From positions 682,001 through 746,000 of the forward strand of contig PSQN01000015.1 of NCBI GenBank assembly GCA_002989075.1: 64,000 nucleotides of DNA, written 5' to 3'. This stretch comes from Arthonia radiata (taxonomy: Eukaryota; Ascomycota; Arthoniomycetes; Arthoniales; Arthoniaceae). Both the position numbers and the translations under genes were made by a program. Below the pieces are notes generated by a model. It was not told where the DNA came from and made no database searches. It saw nothing but the letters and a program-made list of their open reading frames with translations. The stretch's first letter is position 1, and every line of letters begins with the position of its first letter. Shown here one piece after another: positions 24,877 through 37,435 of the stretch.

Positions 24877-27800
24877 ATGGCCGGTGCTAGCAAGTACTAT
24901 GTTTGAAGAGAATAAGCAAGAAACTAAGCACGCGACGGTAGTCGCTTTATATCCGCCGCACAAGTAAAATACAGAGCGTAGTAAAATATAGCTAACGCCG
25001 AAGAAGACTAGAACCCTTATATAAGATTTAACGACTACAATAAGCAAGAAGGCTTATAAGCCGGCGAATAGACGCCGAGCAGATCGCAAACTGAGAAGGA
25101 CGATAGTCTAAACTAAAACAATAACGACGACGAAGGGGCTTACTAAGGCTCTAACCGCGAAGAATCCCTCTTTAGCGCCTTATTAAGCGTTAAGGTACAA
25201 AAGCTGAGACAAGAACTGCTAGTATAGCAGTAGCAGCACACTATTAAGAAGCTTAAGCTCAAAAAGCGAATACTCGAAGTTGAGCTTCAGTCCGCCCGCA
25301 ATTTGGAGGCTGGTAGCAAGCGGCTACGAGGCGATTTAAGCCTTTAAAGCTAGATTAACGAGCTCTTTAAGAAAGAGGCGTCTAAGCTTAAGAGAGCTAT
25401 AAGCTCTATAGGTACTCGATAAACTTAAACTATTAAGAAAAGATTTTAGATAGCCAATATATTGGACCCCGACAACGTTTATATTATTATTTAGTACGTT
25501 TAGAGACTTTCTAGAGACCTAACGGATAGGTAGCAAACTTATATCGAAGAGAATAAAGAGAAGACGTTACTTTACGTATAAGCGTACTTTAAAGAATAGG
25601 TAATAGAATATATTATCGACCTAGCTATAACTACTATAGCTAACGTAGAAAAGTTCTTTACGTTAATACAGAGTTCGACGTAGAAGCTCAAGGACTTCCT
25701 AAGCTTTCTGTAGAACGAAGAAACTAAGTTGCTAGGTAGCAAGATACCGAACCCAAATCGGGCCGCATTCTACTATACGCGCTTATCTTTATAAATTAAG
25801 GCGAAGCTAATTAAGTAAGGTCTCTTAGAGAATCTGCTTAAAGACACGAACGAGCTTCTAAAGAAAGTTTGTTAATATATAAATATTAATCGTAGTGTAT
25901 CGCGAAACGCCCGCAACACTAATATAAACCGAGATCGCTTCAGTAGCGGATCGGGTATAAACTATGGTAGTTATAACGCTAGAGCATCCCTACAAGGGTC
26001 GGGCCGCGGACAAGGCGGTTTATACCAAGGACGAGGCAACTTGCCGGTCCGACAAAGAGACAATAGCTCTGCCGCATAGGGGCAACTAGGGTCGACATAC
26101 AGTAAGGCAAACATTATCTACTTTATATACAATTAGAAAGGGCATTATACTACTAAATATACTACGCCCTAAATTAGTGTTAATTCGACGTCAGTTAGGC
26201 GAAGAAACGATAGGCCCTAAGGATAAGTCTCGCGTCCCTAAAGCTTAGAACTGTCGATTAACGGCGAGGACGAATTAAAGTTTCGGTACAGCTAGATAGA
26301 TCGCTGCAAGAGGTCCTCGCGCTAGTAGATTTTGGTGCAGAGATTAACCTTATTAATTATTGTATTGTGCTTAAAAGAGGATAGCAAAAATTGTATAAAG
26401 TAAAGCTCCTGTATACTAAGTTCCTTAATAAAAATAAGCTGCAGCTTTATAGCGCGTATAACGTAAATATAACTGTAAGAGACGTATATAGAGAGAAACG
26501 GTATTGCTAACTCCGCCTATATTTAGCTAACTTTATAGGATACAGCCTCGTCTTAGGATACCTATAGCTTAAGCAAGTTAAGCCCTAAATTAGCTAGGCG
26601 ATAAGAACAATCGCTTGGGGAAACCTCTCTGCGCCTAAAGAACGGGTAGTAGAAGCTAAATCTATTGAGATCGTTAATAAAGACGTAATTTTAGTATATT
26701 TACAAAGAGGCGAACAGTACTACTCCGCGATTCTACAGATAGGAGCGAATAAACGTTATAAATATTAAATAGCGGTCTTATTAGACGTTAGTTCGCTGCT
26801 AGACCGGACCCTAGATAGCGAGCCTAAGAAAGTAGAGAAGCGAGATAAGCTTTCTTCTTAGTACGCTAAATATAAAGATATCTTTTCTAAAGAACTGTCG
26901 AGTAAGCTTGCGCCGCTTAGTAAGCATACTTATAAGATCGAGCTTAAGGATAGTACGGAACCTCCGTATAAGCCAATCTATCCTGTATCGCAGAATAAGC
27001 TAAAGACGCTCTGAAAGTACCTAAATGCTATAATTAAGAAAGAATAGATACAACCCTCTATTAGTCCGGCGGGTGCCTCGGTCCTATTTATGCTTAAAGT
27101 AGACGGATCGTTGAGACTATATGTTAACTACCGCGGTTTAAACAATATAACTGTAAAGAATCGCTACACATTGCTGCTAGTCTCTAAGATTCTTAATCGC
27201 CTACAAGACTCGAAGGTGTTTATAAAGCTTAATCTTTGCGATACCTATTACCGTATCTATATTTACAAAGGGGATAAGTAGAAGACGGCGTTTTGTACCT
27301 AATATAGGCACTATAAATACCTAATAATACCTTTTAGACTAGCAAACGCCCCTACTACGTTTCAGGCATATATTTATAAAGCTATAGGTAATTTTATTGA
27401 TACCGTGTATATCGTTTATATAGACGATATCTTAATTTTCTTTAAAGACGAGGAAAGCTATAAAGGCTATGTTAAAGAAGTCCTACGAAGGCTCCGTAAA
27501 TAGGGTTTATTTATAAAGCTGTTTAAGTATTAATTTTATATTACTAAGGTTTCTTTTCTAGGGTTCACTGTAAGAGTCGATAGTATCGAAATGAACCTAA
27601 AAAGGGTACGGACTATAGCCGAATGGCTAGTTTCTACTACCGTAAAGCAGATTCTGTCCTTCCTGAGATTTATAAACTTCTACCGGCGATTTATCTATAA
27701 ATTTAGCCGCATCGTAGCGCCAATAAACGCACTAACGAAAGACATTAAGTTTGTTTAGAGCAAAGTTCAATAAGAAGCTTTTAAAGCGCTAAAGCAAGCC

Positions 27801-30262
27801 TTTATAAATATACTAGTGCTAACGTACTTTAACCCGGTACTGTCGATCGTTTTAATAACTAACGTATTAGACTTTATAATAGTAGACATCTTACTTTAGC
27901 TAAGGGAAGATAGCCGATTACTATTGCCGTTGAATATTAACTTAGGCTTGCCTATACTAGATATAGCGGACACCGCCTAGACTAGTACTAATAATAAGGC
28001 GGACACATACCTGCATTCGGTAGCGTTCTTTTTAAAGAAATTTGTAGACGCTAAGCTAAGATATAATATCTATAATAAAGAGCTTATAGCAATATAGGCT
28101 AGCTTTAAGTACTAGCGCTATTACCTTATTAATATATAGTACTTAGTAAAGGTTATAACAGACTACAATAATCTATAGTATTTTATAACAATAAAAGTAT
28201 TGTCTCGCTAATAGGCGCGCTAGATAGAAGACCTGTTAGCATTTAACTTTAAAATACTATACCGTATAGGTAGTAAGAACCTAGCAGACGCGCTATCGCG
28301 CCGTCTAGATTATAAGAATTTGCGTGAAGCAAAGGAAGACAATACTAATAAAATATTGCCGAGTCTATAGCAGAAGCTTAGAAGAGGTGCTACTTTGCCT
28401 AGTACTAGGGAAGAGCCCTCTAGCCTAGAAGAAGGTATAATTGCTGCCTTAATTATATTGCTTAAAAATTAGTTTAAATACTATTAGCGGTTTGGCTACC
28501 GATCTAAAACCCTAAACGCGACTGTAGTCTAAATTGGAGGCAGATCGAAGTTAGATACAGACCTTATGTAGGACGCCTAGGAGCGAGAAACGCGTCCGTC
28601 TTTCTTTACTAATATAGAGCCTTTTCTAGTAGCTCTCGTATTACAAGTTAAGGTAGTTGCAGCTACCGCTCTTAAAACAGCTTATAATAATACTTCTCGG
28701 GGTCTCGCGACTCTAATCCTTAAAGCTTAGCAGAGGGACGCCTTTATGAAGTAGAAAGTATTGGAGTTAAAATTATTAGCTAAAACTAAAGGTCAGCAGA
28801 GTAATAAAACGGCAACAGATTGCCGTTAAGCCGGTATAAGAAAGCGCCGTGCGAGTCGAATCGACTTAGATGCTCCGATAGGACCTAACTCGAACTCTAA
28901 GTCTCTAAAGCACGTAAAACAGTTAGTCGACAGCTACGAGTTGTTGCGCTAAGGTAGTAAAATCTGGATACTAGAATACTCTACGTTAAAGCTTAAAATT
29001 ATAAGCAAAAATTATAATAATAAGCTTGCTGGCTACTTTAAGGTCGAGAAGACTCTTAAAATTCTAAGACGTAAATATATATAAGAAAAGATAGCAACGT
29101 ATATTAAAAACTTTGTTGCTAAATATAATATATGCTAACAGACAGCTGTAAAGAGGTATAAGCTATACGGCGAAATAATAGCGATGCTGGTCTCGATTGG
29201 CCCCTTTAAGGACCTATCTTTAAACTTTGTTATTAAACTACCGATAGTTCTTTTAAAGAACAGGGACATTGTTAATTTAATTCTTGTAGTCGTAAACCGC
29301 TTCTCTAAGTTTATAACCTATATTCTAGTTAGTAAAACTATAGATGCTATAGAGCTAGCAGAAGTGCTTTACAAACACTAGGCAAAAACGTTAGAATTCC
29401 TAAGAAGCCTCTTGTCTGATAGAAGATCTATGTTTACTAGCTTATATTAAAGTACCTTCTGCCAGCATTTGGCCGTAAAACGAAGGTTAAGTATAGCGTT
29501 TTACTCTTAAACTAATAGCCAAACCGAGCGCTAAAACCAGAAGCTTGAAAACTACCTGCGTATTTATATCTCTTGGAATTAAGATAACTAATATAAGTAT
29601 CTAGAAGAAGCTACTTTTGCGTACAATTTAAAAGTTTATTCATTAACAAAAATTTTACCGATTGAATGCGCGTTTGGTCGCGTTGCAGACGTACTAGACG
29701 GCGCGCCACCGTCGAATCGGTACCATACCGTAGTTAAGCTAGACAACCTTCCTATCGGTAAGGACACCTCCTGTTAAGAGGAGAGGTAGCCTAGGCCAGA
29801 ACATTCTATAGCAGTTAAGTATATAGAAGAACGCCTTCTCCGTCAACAAGAAATAAAGCAGCAGCTAGAGAAAGCTTAGCGTCTGTAGACAGAATAGTAC
29901 AACACTAAGTACACACTAAAATACTATGTAGTGGGTAACTTAGTGCTACTGTCGTTAAAGAACCTTAAAACAAAGAGGCCAATAAAGAAGCTCGACGATC
30001 GAAGCTTAGGACCATTTAGAATCCTTAAGAAAGTAGGTAAATAAGCTTACTAGCTAGTACTACTAAACTCCTACCGCATCTACTCTGTCTTTTATGTGTC
30101 CTTACTGGAGCTATATCGCCGTCGGCCCGGCACAAAACCGCCTAGTCCAGTCGAAGTCGATAGTAGTAAAGAATGGCTCGTTGAGGCGATCCGCTTTAAG
30201 GTCAAGAACAAAGATTAGTATTAGACCAAGTGGCAGGGGTGGTCGGAGGCAAATAACACGAT
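24877..30262 (+). pseudogene. B2 gag-pol relic
   Basis: Same layout as B1. The gag starts at 24,877 and has a Lys/Gln-rich coiled-coil part (25,200-25,430). The reverse transcriptase is open at 27,090-27,281 ([19 protein letters not shown]) and keeps an intact catalytic YIDD at about 27,417, whereas B1 has YIDN. RNase H ends LADALSRR near 28,300. The integrase core is open at 29,184-29,381, but its first catalytic Asp block reads LNFVIKLP and VVVNRFSKF, with Asp changed to Asn where B1 keeps Asp. The chromodomain (EWLVEAIRFKVKNKD, 30,172-30,216) is followed by the deletion. The frame at 30,094-30,276 is a shadow. Confidence 0.92.
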
Positions 30263-31321
30263 GTAACGCCGAATAGAAGATGGAATACCTCGAGTACAGT
30301 TTAGAACATAGAATTAGTGTAGTATCAAACCTTAAGACTATTCATATATAATTGTAAAGCTTAAGCCATAAGAAAGCTGAAATAAGACTTGTACAGAAAG
30401 AAATGCAGAACAATTCCGATAAGTCAAGGAAAACTACTTACATAGACCAAACCCTAGCCAAACAAAAGGCAGAAAACTACGAAAAGACTACCCGAACTGG
30501 TACCGAAGTTAGTACGGATCGGCGGTATAATACTATTCAACCTAGCCGCAACTATCATCAACGCGGTTTCGAATCTAATTAACTAGATCTACTATAGCTA
30601 GCTTGTAAGGAGCCTTATTTGTAGGTAGCTAAGGGCCGTACAACTCTATACTAGAATCGAAGCTCTGGCGTAGCGCCTTAATGCGCTCAAAATTGTTAGT
30701 ATCGGCCTGCTCGACCGACTTAGTGCCTAGACCGCGCTACTAAGCCTGTAGCTAAACGCAAAAGGCGCGAAGCAGAGTAAGATAGTCGTCGCAGAAAGAC
30801 TCTTCGTTATCTTAGACGTCCTCGCTAGAGGTTAAGAAGAAGTTAGCGCGTACAAGAAGGTTATAGGTACGTCTTTACTAAGCGGGAACCTAGCATATAT
30901 TAATATAGGGTTAATTAGTACTTAAGACGGGGGAGTATTAGACTTACTATCTTATACTTGTCTTCTAACCTCTTAACACTAGTACAGCGAGCATACTTAG
31001 CGTACTACCCCTTAGGCTACTCGCAGGTCTAGTTCTCGTAATACTTAAAATCGGAGTTCGCGGAAGAACTACTACGTATAGCTATGTCGCTAAATAAGGC
31101 CTTTATGCAACAGCAGTATACTAGGACGTAAGCCTCTGGCTAAGGCTGGATTAACGTAGGTACGGCGTAAAAAGCGGGATTCGAGGAGGTAGACCGGCGA
31201 GACTTTGTAGGCGACTCGGACTTATAAGCAGTGCCGCAGTAATAGAGAGAACAGACGATTTTATTATCGTTGAAGTCGTCTTTACGGACGTAACGCTTTT
31301 AACGAGCTAAAATGCTAACAG

Positions 31322-31603
31322 TTAGACTAGAACAAAGCAATAAGAGATAGAAGACTTACAAGGAGTTACAAGAGTTAGAGATACGCTACCTAGTTCGAGA
31401 GAGCGTAGAATAGGAGAAGCCGCAGATAATTTAGAAATTAGTAAAGCAACTTTAGAAGCTTTCTTCTTACGGGCGTTATAAAGAAGAGCTTTAAAATTAA
31501 CAGCGGCTTTAGAGTCCTTAATACCGCGAGTTAAGCGGCGAGTTAGCGCTTTAAAAGAGCTCGCTTTAGCAGCGAGTTTGTTGACAGAGTTAAAACCCGA
31601 CAT
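31322..31603 (-). CDS. B2 antisense frame between pol and 3' LTR (93 codons)
   Basis: MSGFNSVNKLAAKASS opens a 93-codon frame homologous to the B1 frame at 13,107-13,388, with about 20 residue differences and no stop in either copy. Beyond it (about 31,330 down to 30,850) a neighbouring minus-strand frame continues with only TAA/TAG stops and several Cys or Cys-to-Tyr positions, including CSLYYCGTA (about 31,240) and YAKYARCTS (about 31,000). This suggests one longer Cys-rich antisense gene broken by a frameshift. No family is recognised. Its position matches the antisense genes of A2 and C. Confidence 0.4.
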   Translation of the reverse strand: MSGFNSVNKLAAKASSFKALTRRLTRGIKDSKAAVNFKALLYNARKKKASKVALLISKLSAASPILRSLELGSVSLTLVTPCKSSISYCFVLV

Positions 31604-32212
31604 AGTAAAGATTGTAAAGGTAAATTAGAGGCAATCTAACACTGAATTAGCTACAAACTTATTACCTAAGAAGAGAAGTAAAGGCCTACCAGAGAAGAGA
31701 AGCTTGCAGACCAAGTAGAAGAGTATAATAATATTAAAGAAAGAAAGAGAAAGTTTAAAAGAGCAAGAGCCTTGTTTTATACCTATTGTTAGGTACCGAT
31801 AACAAAGCTTCCGCCTACAGGTACAGATTTAGAAGCAAAGAAGCTTATTTACGTAGGTTGCTACTGCTTACAGGGGCAATTAATCGGTAAAAGCGTACAT
31901 AAGAGTATACAAAAGAACGCAAAATTAGGTAAAAATAATATAAAACCTTACTACCGAGCTTATAACTTAGGCTCGGGAGCTTTAAATTAAAAGTAAAGCT
32001 TAGCACTACAACTCGGTACTGCAGAAAACTAGCACTAAACGACGCGCAGGATAACAGTAAGCAACATTACTCTTTTCCCGACTAAACGTAGACATAAGCC
32101 AGCAGGTTTTTAACGAGGTTGTTGCCCTACGTAAGACGATAAATAGAAGGTACGATAGAGATAGCGGATTGCACCCGGATTGAGGGCGATCCTCCTTAAG
32201 GGGGAAGGTAGT

Positions 32213-32408
32213 TATAATGTATAGACGTCTCGATAGCGAATTGAGACGGAATATTATCTATTTAGGAAGACTGCGATCCTTAAAGAATATCTTTCCTTCA
32301 GTAGACGCATCCCTTTCTAGTCTCCTCAATAATTAGCTTGAACACCAGTAGGACCTATCTGGGCCCTTTTTGCCACCTAACTGCTCCCTGCCCTACACCC
32401 AGATTACA
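32213..32408 (+). repeat. B2 3' LTR (196 bp)
   Basis: It starts TATAATGTATAGACG (TG mutated to TA) and ends CAGATTACA. It is followed by target duplication ACTAA. Confidence 0.97.
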
Positions 32409-32413
32409 ACTAA

Positions 32414-35400
32414 TATCTTCGACTAACAATGTACAACCTATAGATACAACAGGTTTTAACTAGCGATAGTTGTATAATTAAAGCAGAGATCGTAAACAAC
32501 AAACTAGACGTTATAATAAGAGTAGTATTAGAATACCTTACACAGGAATTCTTATAGCAAATTAACCGACAATGGGTTCTAGTACCTAGATTACTTTAGA
32601 ACGTATACGATTAACAGAGAAAAGACTAGGCCGACTGCTTCGAGGGCAGTAGTACCGGCCCGTTCAACGGTTAGACCCTCTAAGAGTCTAGTTCTGTATA
32701 AGCTTAGCTTTCTACGAAATATACCTATACACTCGGGCAACAATAAACTACAGAAACATTGAAATTATAATTGATTTAGGCGCAACAGGCAACTTTATCT
32801 TAATACGCTGCGTTAAGGAGTGCTAAATACAAACATAAAAAAAGAAATTATCCTACGCACTGTTCAGATTTCAAGGAGCAGAGGAAAGAGTCGACTACAA
32901 GACTTTACCAATAGGTATAACAATTGAGGACCATTAAGAAGAAATTACTTATAATATCGTAGATATTAACTAGCACCACGCTATACTAGATATACTCTAG
33001 TTGCAACAATATAATTTAGAAGTAGATTAGAGAACTAAGAAGCTCCTCTTTACTAGATACAAGTACTCTAGACAAGAGTCGTTCTGCGGAACAGATACCC
33101 TATAAGCTATTTTTAGTAGTAAGAATAAAGAGCGCGATAAAGAACTTACGCGGGTTAGTACTACTATACTCCGACATTTAGACATCCTACGAGAGAAGTC
33201 TAACGCAGTATCTCGTCTGTAGCTAGCTACACGCAAGTATAAACAAAAGACAACTATACGCCAACGATTCTATACAACAACAAGTACTCAGTTAATTACT
33301 AAAATACCTGAGAAATACAATCAATTCCGACACCTGTTTAAAGAAGCTAAGCTAGACTTAGCTCTCCTAAAACACAAACCGTAGGATTATACAATACCTT
33401 TACAGGGAGGCAAAACGCTAATATTCGGTCTAATATACTTTCTATCAGAAGCAGAAAATTAAGCACTCCGCGATTATCTTAACGAGAACCTTAAGAAAGG
33501 ATTTATCTAGAAGTTAATATTACTAGCCGGATACCCGATACTCTTCGTACCAAAGAAGAATAGTAAACTACGACTCTGTATAGATTATAGACAACTAAAC
33601 AGAGTAACTATTAAAAATTAATACTCTTTACTACGCATCGACAAAATAACAGATCGATTGTATAACGCGCAATAGTTTACTAAGTTTAACCTACGAGGAG
33701 CATACAACCTAATCTATATAAAGGAGGGTAAAGAATAGAAAACGGCCTTCTACACCAGACACAGACTTTTTGAGTATTGCGTTATACCCTTTGAGCTAAT
33801 AAACGCACTAGCATTATTTTAGAAATTAATTAACAACACACTTAGCGATTATCTAGACATATTTATAACTGCTTATTTAGACGATATCCTAGTATATAGC
33901 TGTATACTAGAAAAATATAAAGAATATATTAAAAAGATATTAGAAAGATTAGTGCGTACCGATTTACAAATTAACATCAAGAAAATCTAGTTCTATCAAC
34001 AATCCGTCGAATTTCTTAGATTTATAATTACCGAGTACGGTCTCTAAATAGAAGATTCAAAGATTTAATCTGTTCTAACCTAGCCTATACCAAAGAATAT
34101 AAAACAACTACAACAGTTTCTTAGTTTTACTAATTACTACAGGCGGTAGATATCTAATTTTAGCCGAATTACAGCACCGCTGTCTCAACAGACAAAACAA
34201 TCGACAGAATTCTTCTGGACGCAAAAAGAACAATTAGCATTTAAAGAGCTTAAGAAAGCTTTTAAGATTGGGCCTGTACTAGCGATATTTAACCCTAACC
34301 TACCGATTATCATAGAAACAGACGCGTTAGACTATATAATTGAAGCATACATAAGTTAAAACAACAAAGAAAGAAAGCTTAGATCAGTAGCTTTCTACTC
34401 AAGAAAGATATTATTTACAGAACAGAACTATAATATTTACAATAAAGAGCTCTTAGCCATTATAGCAGTATTTGAGACATAGCGAGCTTACCTAGAAGGA
34501 GCAAACTATACAATTATAGTATATACGGACTACAAAAACCTAACTTACTTTACAACAACAAAGAAGCTTAATCGCAGATAAGTTAGATAGTTAGAAACTA
34601 TAGCTCTATACGACTTTATTATTACCTACAAGAAAGGTTCTAAGAACGACAGAGCCGACGCACTGAGCCGACGTCTAGACTACCTCAATAACAAGGAACA
34701 CGTCGAGCACGCAATATTCCAAGAACAGAATAATAAGATCAGATACAATCAATTGGCTATAACAACCGAGTTTGTTATTGAACCAGACAGCCGAATCCCA
34801 GACATCCTAAACGACCCTAAGACCTACTAGGAAAACGAGAAACAACATCTAGAATTAACTAAGAACAATAGAGGCTATTACGAATTCTAAGGTAAAATCT
34901 ACGTTCCGAGGAATCTAATCCAAAACATTATCAGTAACTTCTACGATAACCTAACTAAAGGACACAAAGGTATCGACAATACTATAGAAAAGATTATAAG
35001 AACCTATTATATCCCGAGAATCCGATACTACGTCGAGAATTATATCCGAGAATGCGATATATACGCAAGAACTAAGCATCTAAGGCATTTACTATATAGT
35101 AAACTACAACTACTAGAGACATTTAAGAGACTATAGTATACGGTCTTACTAGACTTTATAACCAAACTACCAATATCTAAGGATCTACTTATAAAAGTAG
35201 CTTACGACGCTATCCTCGTTATATGCGACAAACTAACAAAATATATATACTTCGTACCTTACAAGGAAGCTAGCAACTTAGAACAACTAGCGTATACCTT
35301 CCTACAGATTATCTTAGCCAACCATAGTCAACCGCAAAGAATTGTCTTAGACAGAGACCGAAAATTTGTCTTACGATTTTAAACATTTCTAATGTAACAA

Positions 35401-36187
35401 CTAAGGACTAAACAAAAAATGTTAATATTATTCTACCCGCAAACAGACGGACAAATAGAACGAACGAATTAAACGCTAGAACAGTATCTCTGGGCGTATA
35501 TTAACTACCAGCAGAACGACTAGGTACAATTGCTACTAGTAGCGCAAGCAGCGCACAACGACACCAAAAACGATACAACTAAGATAACTCCGTTCTATGC
35601 CTTATATAGCTATTACCCTCTTTAGGGAAGACAACTATATAATACTACCGAAAACGAGACAGCTACACAAATAGCTACAAGCATAAAAACTCTACACCAG
35701 TAGTTAAAGTCTGACAGCGAGTTTATTAACGAACGAACAAGACGATAGTATAACAAATTAAGAACTACCCTAAATATAAGCATAAAAGAGAAGGAAAGAG
35801 CTTACTTACTTATAAGAAACTTAAAAACTATTAAACTAAGTAAGAAACTTAACTATACTAAGACAAAACCGTTTAAAATCTTACAGCAATTGAGACCTGT
35901 AACATTTAAACTAAAACTCCTAAAGACAATAAGAATACACCCTGTATTCTATATAGCGCTGTTAGAACTAGTCTACTCCCGAGAAGCAGAACGATTCAAC
36001 CCTAAAATCCTTTCTAACAACCAAGAACCCGAGTATAAGGTCGAAACGATTCGAGCTTATAGGCAATACCGAGGCAAACGACAGTATCTCGTAAAATAGA
36101 AAGGATATCCTAAACATAAAAATTAATGGAAACTAGAACAAAACCTAACTAACTACAAAGCTACTATTCAATAGTATTGGAACTAAA
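32414..36187 (+). pseudogene. A2 pol relic with chromodomain
   Basis: Domains in order: protease with IDLGATGNFI (about 32,770); reverse transcriptase with [19 protein letters not shown] (33,547-33,600) and an intact catalytic YLDDILVYS (33,873-33,899); RNase H ending DRADALSRR (about 34,650); integrase with an HHCC zinc region (GHKGIDN, then CDIYARTKH, about 34,960-35,080) and DDE residues in LLDFITKLP (35,148), VLDRDRKF (35,345) and TDGQIERTN (about 35,450); and a C-terminal chromodomain with YKVETIRAYRQYRGKRQYLVK (about 36,032-36,099) ending near 36,187. Long stretches of 60-100 codons are open, fewer stops than in B. The frame at 33,027-33,236 minus is an antisense shadow. Confidence 0.92.
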
Positions 36188-36319
36188 ATATTAGTCGGTC
36201 GTAGCAGCATTAATACCCTAATCTACTACCTAGTATGCCTCGCTAGCACCTAAATTATCTTTAAACGAACCAGCTTACTACGTTACAGGACCGCTACCCA
36301 ACATTGGGTAGGGGTCACT

Positions 36320-36853
36320 CTAAAAGTCAATAGATAACCCGCTTAGATATTTAAATGTATTACTACTACCTATCGACGCAGCAAGCTCTTCTTGCTTTAA
36401 CAACTTATTTCGAGCTAACTTTACTGCTACCCGCGTACAAGTCTTCTTAACCTTCTCTTTTAACTTCTGGACCTTAGATCGGTTACGCTACACAGCCGCA
36501 GCGAACGCTGCTACCTAAGTCTTTAACAAACGTAATTGGCGCTTCGCGCGCTAGAGGGCAGCCGACTAAAAAGAATATTAAGAATAAACTGAACGCGCTG
36601 CAACTAAGTTAGTTTTAGTTACTACAAGAAGACAGCAACGAGGCATACTATCTACTATTAACACTTATAAATTACAACTCTTTCTGTCCCGAGTATATAC
36701 CGAATACGTCGCCTTTCTAGACTAAACTACATACCTTTCCTTAGTTGACACACATCTAGAACAAGAAGGCATTTTAATACCGCAGGCTTTAATTAACAGG
36801 TATTAGCTATACTTTTTATTAGGACCCGCAGCAATAAACTTTATGCGAGGCAT
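36320..36853 (-). pseudogene. A2 antisense accessory gene: double C-x2-C-x6-C protein
   Basis: A single minus-strand frame runs from ATG 36,853 (MPRIKFIAAGPNKKYS) for 177 codons to TAG at 36,320, interrupted only by TAA/TAG stops of the kind RIP makes from Gln and Trp codons, with no frameshift. Codons 31-60 (36,674-36,763) hold CSRC plus six residues plus Tyr, then Tyr-x2-Tyr plus six residues plus Cys, which is two C-x2-C-x6-C modules with three Cys turned to Tyr (TGC/TGT to TAC/TAT). The tail (codons 100-160) is basic and helical (KVQKLKEKVKKTCTR). It lies between the pol stop and the 3' LTR without overlapping pol. A zinc-binding, DNA- or chromatin-associated role would fit but is inference. 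If the last TAG is also RIP-made, the protein ends 14 codons later. Confidence 0.65.
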
Positions 36854-36958
36854 AGCGACTTACAGATTAGTTACAAAAGAAGGAACGAAACGCAACTTAT
36901 ACGTATTTAAAAGGCTGAGGGTCAATTAAGAACGATTTAACTAGAAGAGGAGGGATTG

Positions 36959-37430
36959 TATTACAAGTACTAGCCCTAGACAGCCTAGCGTACGTTCAAG
37001 CGTTAACTACTATCAATTATCTCAGCCCTACTAGCATTATTCCCGACTAAGCCTATAAACCCGCCGTAGGCATTATTAAACAAGACGGCTATAAGAGCCT
37101 ACATTCCCTATAAACCCAATATAAGTATTGTTGGGTTAGCGAACATAAAGAAACTCTTCCTGTATACCTTAGACTATATAGTTAGACTAATAACTAACCT
37201 TAGAATAGACTTTAGTCTGTTAACTCAACATTTAAATATAAGTTCCTTAACTCTATTTAGGTAACGTACTTTACCTTCTATCTATCTTAGTTAAGCCCCT
37301 CTCACCTTCTGTAATCTGTCTCGCCTCTTCTATCTTTCAGTCTCTAGCACACAAGACACCTACCACCAAGGTCGACAAGCATATAAGGCAAGTGAGCCTT
37401 AGTTTGGTTCTCCCAGCGACCGGCGTTACA
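36959..37430 (+). repeat. A2 3' LTR (472 bp)
   Basis: It starts TATTACAAG, after a purine-rich tract AGAGGAGGGATTG (the polypurine primer), and ends CCGGCGTTACA. It aligns over its full length with the 5' LTR, and most differences are transitions. Confidence 0.95.
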
Positions 37431-37435
37431 TCTAG

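Larger units (their letters stand above)
24542..32408 (+). mobile_element. B2: complete Ty3/Gypsy chromovirus (7,867 bp) inside A2
   Basis: It is bounded by 196-bp LTRs and the 5-bp target duplication ACTAA (24,537-24,541 and 32,409-32,413). It is collinear with B1 but 145 bp shorter, because of one deletion just after the chromodomain (near 30,262). A purine tract GGGGGAAGGTAG precedes the 3' LTR. It has somewhat fewer C-to-T changes than B1 in many places (for example TGG or CAG kept where B1 has TAG). Confidence 0.97.
22408..37430 (+). mobile_element. A2: complete Ty3/Gypsy chromovirus (7,151 bp net) split by B2
   Basis: It is bounded by two 472-bp LTRs (TATTAC start, GTTATA or GTTACA end) and by the 5-bp target duplication TCTAG (22,403-22,407 and 37,431-37,435). 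It sits inside the Tnp2-like transposase frame, and B2 (24,542-32,408) sits inside it, between gag and protease. Subtracting B2 and one duplication leaves 7,151 bp. Content in order: 5' LTR, gag, [B2], protease, reverse transcriptase, RNase H, integrase, chromodomain, an antisense accessory frame, 3' LTR. Confidence 0.97.

Noticed and set aside
30094-30276. 60-codon plus-strand frame at the end of B2 pol
   Set aside because: It is in a different frame from the chromodomain and overlaps it; a shadow.
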